In this document: positions 63,163-64,000 of the stretch, piece after piece
Layout of the letters: every line of letters begins with the position of its first letter
How positions within the stretch are numbered: the first letter of the stretch is position 1
Assembly (NCBI RefSeq): GCF_014805685.1
Contig: NC_060901.1
Location: 19,133,405 to 19,197,404, forward strand
From: Silurus meridionalis
Taxonomy: Eukaryota; Chordata; Actinopteri; Siluriformes; Siluridae
DNA length: 64,000 nucleotides
Reading direction: 5' to 3'
Program-made: the position numbers and the translations under genes
Notes under the pieces: generated by a model
Told to the model about the DNA's origin: nothing
The model's database searches: none
What the model saw: only the letters and a program-made list of their open reading frames with translations

Positions 63163-64000
63163 ATATTATGTCCGAGATCCACATCCACGTCGTATCAGCT
63201 CGACTCTGGGGTTTGAATGAGATGTGACCGTACCTCTGAAATTCAGCTCATAACAATGTTTACCCGCCGTGAACTTCACCATCTCATGCGTCTTGTCCTC
63301 CAGGTAGTGGAGATATTTTTTCTCCAGCTCGTCACTGGTGATGGAGGACAGCCTGTGCATCTCCTTCTGTCATTTTACAAAGAAAAAAAAGTTCATTTAA
63401 AGCAGAATTGTATAGAAATAAATAAAAACATAGCAAAATATTCCGTTTATTTTCTCTGCACTTCCTCGGAAGTCTTACGTACAACAGATCCATACTGGAT
63501 CCAGGAATTATACTCGTTCTTCCAGTACCAGATCCACTTTGTAGTGTGTCTGAAGTTGGGTTCCATCACGGAGGACACCGTGGAGAGACGCCGCACCCGG
63601 TGAAGTCCCCGCGTCATCGTGTCAAAACGCACGGGCTCGCAGCCGACACTATTACCAAAGACAGGAGGAGGAACGTCAGAAGTTCAACAATAAAAAAAAC
63701 GACATAAGGTCAAGATCTTCAAGATGTGTCCGAATACTTTTGAACCAGACTGGCGAACAAAAATATGAAGCCGTTTTAGTTTCTTACGCACCTCTGGGTT
63801 TTGGCTGGATCGCAGTAATCTCTTTCGATTGCTTCACTGTTATGGAGGTCCATCCAAACCCCATCCATCTCCATCTCCCACTTATAGGGAAGACCAAAAT
63901 GGACTCTCCAGCATTTCTCTGCAATCAAGACCAAAATATCCAATTAGAAAACAAATAGAAAATAAGTCCAAATTTTGAAGACCAGTACACTTTATGGAGA
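59766..64000 (-). CDS. parp12: PARP12-like mono-ADP-ribosyltransferase, gene B (5' exons outside window)
   Basis: Eight exons are visible: 63918-63792, 63648-63483, 63366-63234, 63090-62994, 62833-62755, 62660-62530, 61738-61581 and 61150-59766. Phases are continuous. WWE sequence ([35 protein letters not shown]) leads to the catalytic domain with [27 protein letters not shown] and YPEFLITY, keeping the family His and Tyr. Exon lengths 127, 166, 97 and 131 equal those of gene A, showing tandem duplication. After the catalytic domain comes a Ser/Thr/Pro-rich tail of about 379 residues, unrelated in sequence to the gene A tail. The zinc-finger exons are expected to the right of the window. Confidence 0.9.
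61581..61738 (-). CDS. parp12: gene B exon (catalytic His)
   Basis: 158 nt. [20 protein letters not shown] then [19 protein letters not shown]. Acceptor TTCGCAG, donor GTAAGC. Confidence 0.93.
61780..62405. repeat. (CCAT)n array with AAAATCATCCATC spacers, gene B intron
   Basis: About 620 bases of CCAT units with regularly inserted AAAATCAT blocks; it lies between the two catalytic exons of gene B. Confidence 0.95.
62530..62660 (-). CDS. parp12: gene B exon (catalytic start)
   Basis: 131 nt. [20 protein letters not shown] then [23 protein letters not shown] is highly conserved in PARP7/12/13-type proteins. Confidence 0.93.
62755..62833 (-). CDS. parp12: gene B exon (linker to ART)
   Basis: 79 nt. 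[20 protein letters not shown] then DSGFQ; the WD.SA.PD.GFQ motif precedes the PARP12 catalytic domain. Confidence 0.9.
62994..63090 (-). CDS. parp12: gene B exon (linker)
   Basis: 97 nt. [20 protein letters not shown] then [12 protein letters not shown]. Acceptor TTCTAAAG, donor GTACAG. Confidence 0.87.
63100..63160. repeat. (CA)n microsatellite, gene B intron
   Basis: About 29 CA units directly 5' of the 97-nt exon. Confidence 0.96.
63234..63366 (-). CDS. parp12: gene B exon (WWE)
   Basis: 133 nt. [20 protein letters not shown] then [21 protein letters not shown] is the WWE signature near its end. Four codons longer than the gene A counterpart. Confidence 0.9.
63483..63648 (-). CDS. parp12: gene B exon (WWE)
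   Basis: 166 nt. [20 protein letters not shown], then [20 protein letters not shown]. Acceptor GGTAATAG; donor GTACGT set by phase and by the matching gene A exon. Confidence 0.9.
63792..63918 (-). CDS. parp12: gene B exon (WWE start)
   Basis: 127 nt. [20 protein letters not shown] then [20 protein letters not shown]. Acceptor GATTGCAG, donor GTGCGT, phase 2. C-x3-H of the preceding finger is kept (CWRVH). Confidence 0.9.

Overview
The window is vertebrate nuclear DNA, almost certainly from a teleost fish. Genes are split by GT-AG introns. Between the exons lie dense (CA)n, (TA)n and tetranucleotide arrays, Tc1/mariner transposon remnants, a tRNA-derived SINE and hAT-like fragments. The abundance of Tc1-derived debris and CA repeats would suit a catfish-like or other otophysan genome, but the species cannot be fixed from sequence alone.

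Left part (1-41,275): most of a synapsin III gene (syn3) on the minus strand. Coding exon 1 is at 40,854-41,242. Exons 2-8 follow leftwards to base 1, and the gene runs off the window inside exon 8. Intron 5 of syn3 (6,230-25,452) contains a complete tissue inhibitor of metalloproteinases 3 gene (timp3) on the plus strand, 14,747-22,722. This is the nested, antiparallel synapsin/TIMP arrangement known across animals. Inside timp3, exon 4 and its flanks occur twice in tandem: about 1.17 kb, nearly identical, with both exon copies intact. The exon is 122 nt, so splicing in both copies would break the frame. This is the most striking local feature.

Middle part (41,276-50,134): a gene-poor interval with repeats only: a tRNA-Glu-derived SINE, a hAT-type terminal fragment, Tc1 remnants and microsatellites.

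Right part (50,135-64,000): two tandem minus-strand genes of the PARP12 type (CCCH zinc fingers, WWE domains, mono-ADP-ribosyltransferase domain). Gene A (50,135-58,499) can be assembled from 12 exons into a 907-codon frame. Gene B (59,766 to beyond 64,000) lacks its 5' exons. Exon lengths and phases match between the two, so they are tandem duplicates. Both carry a long low-complexity C-terminal tail after the catalytic domain (about 296 and 379 residues), encoded in the last exon. The tails differ from each other; that of gene A ends in about five 15-residue repeats. A 1.6-kb Tc1-type transposon with a frameshifted transposase sits in intron 3 of gene A.

Together the genes are a neuronal synaptic-vesicle phosphoprotein, a matrix metalloproteinase inhibitor nested within it, and a small cluster of antiviral/stress-type ADP-ribosyltransferases. 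No operons, CRISPR arrays or prokaryotic features are present.
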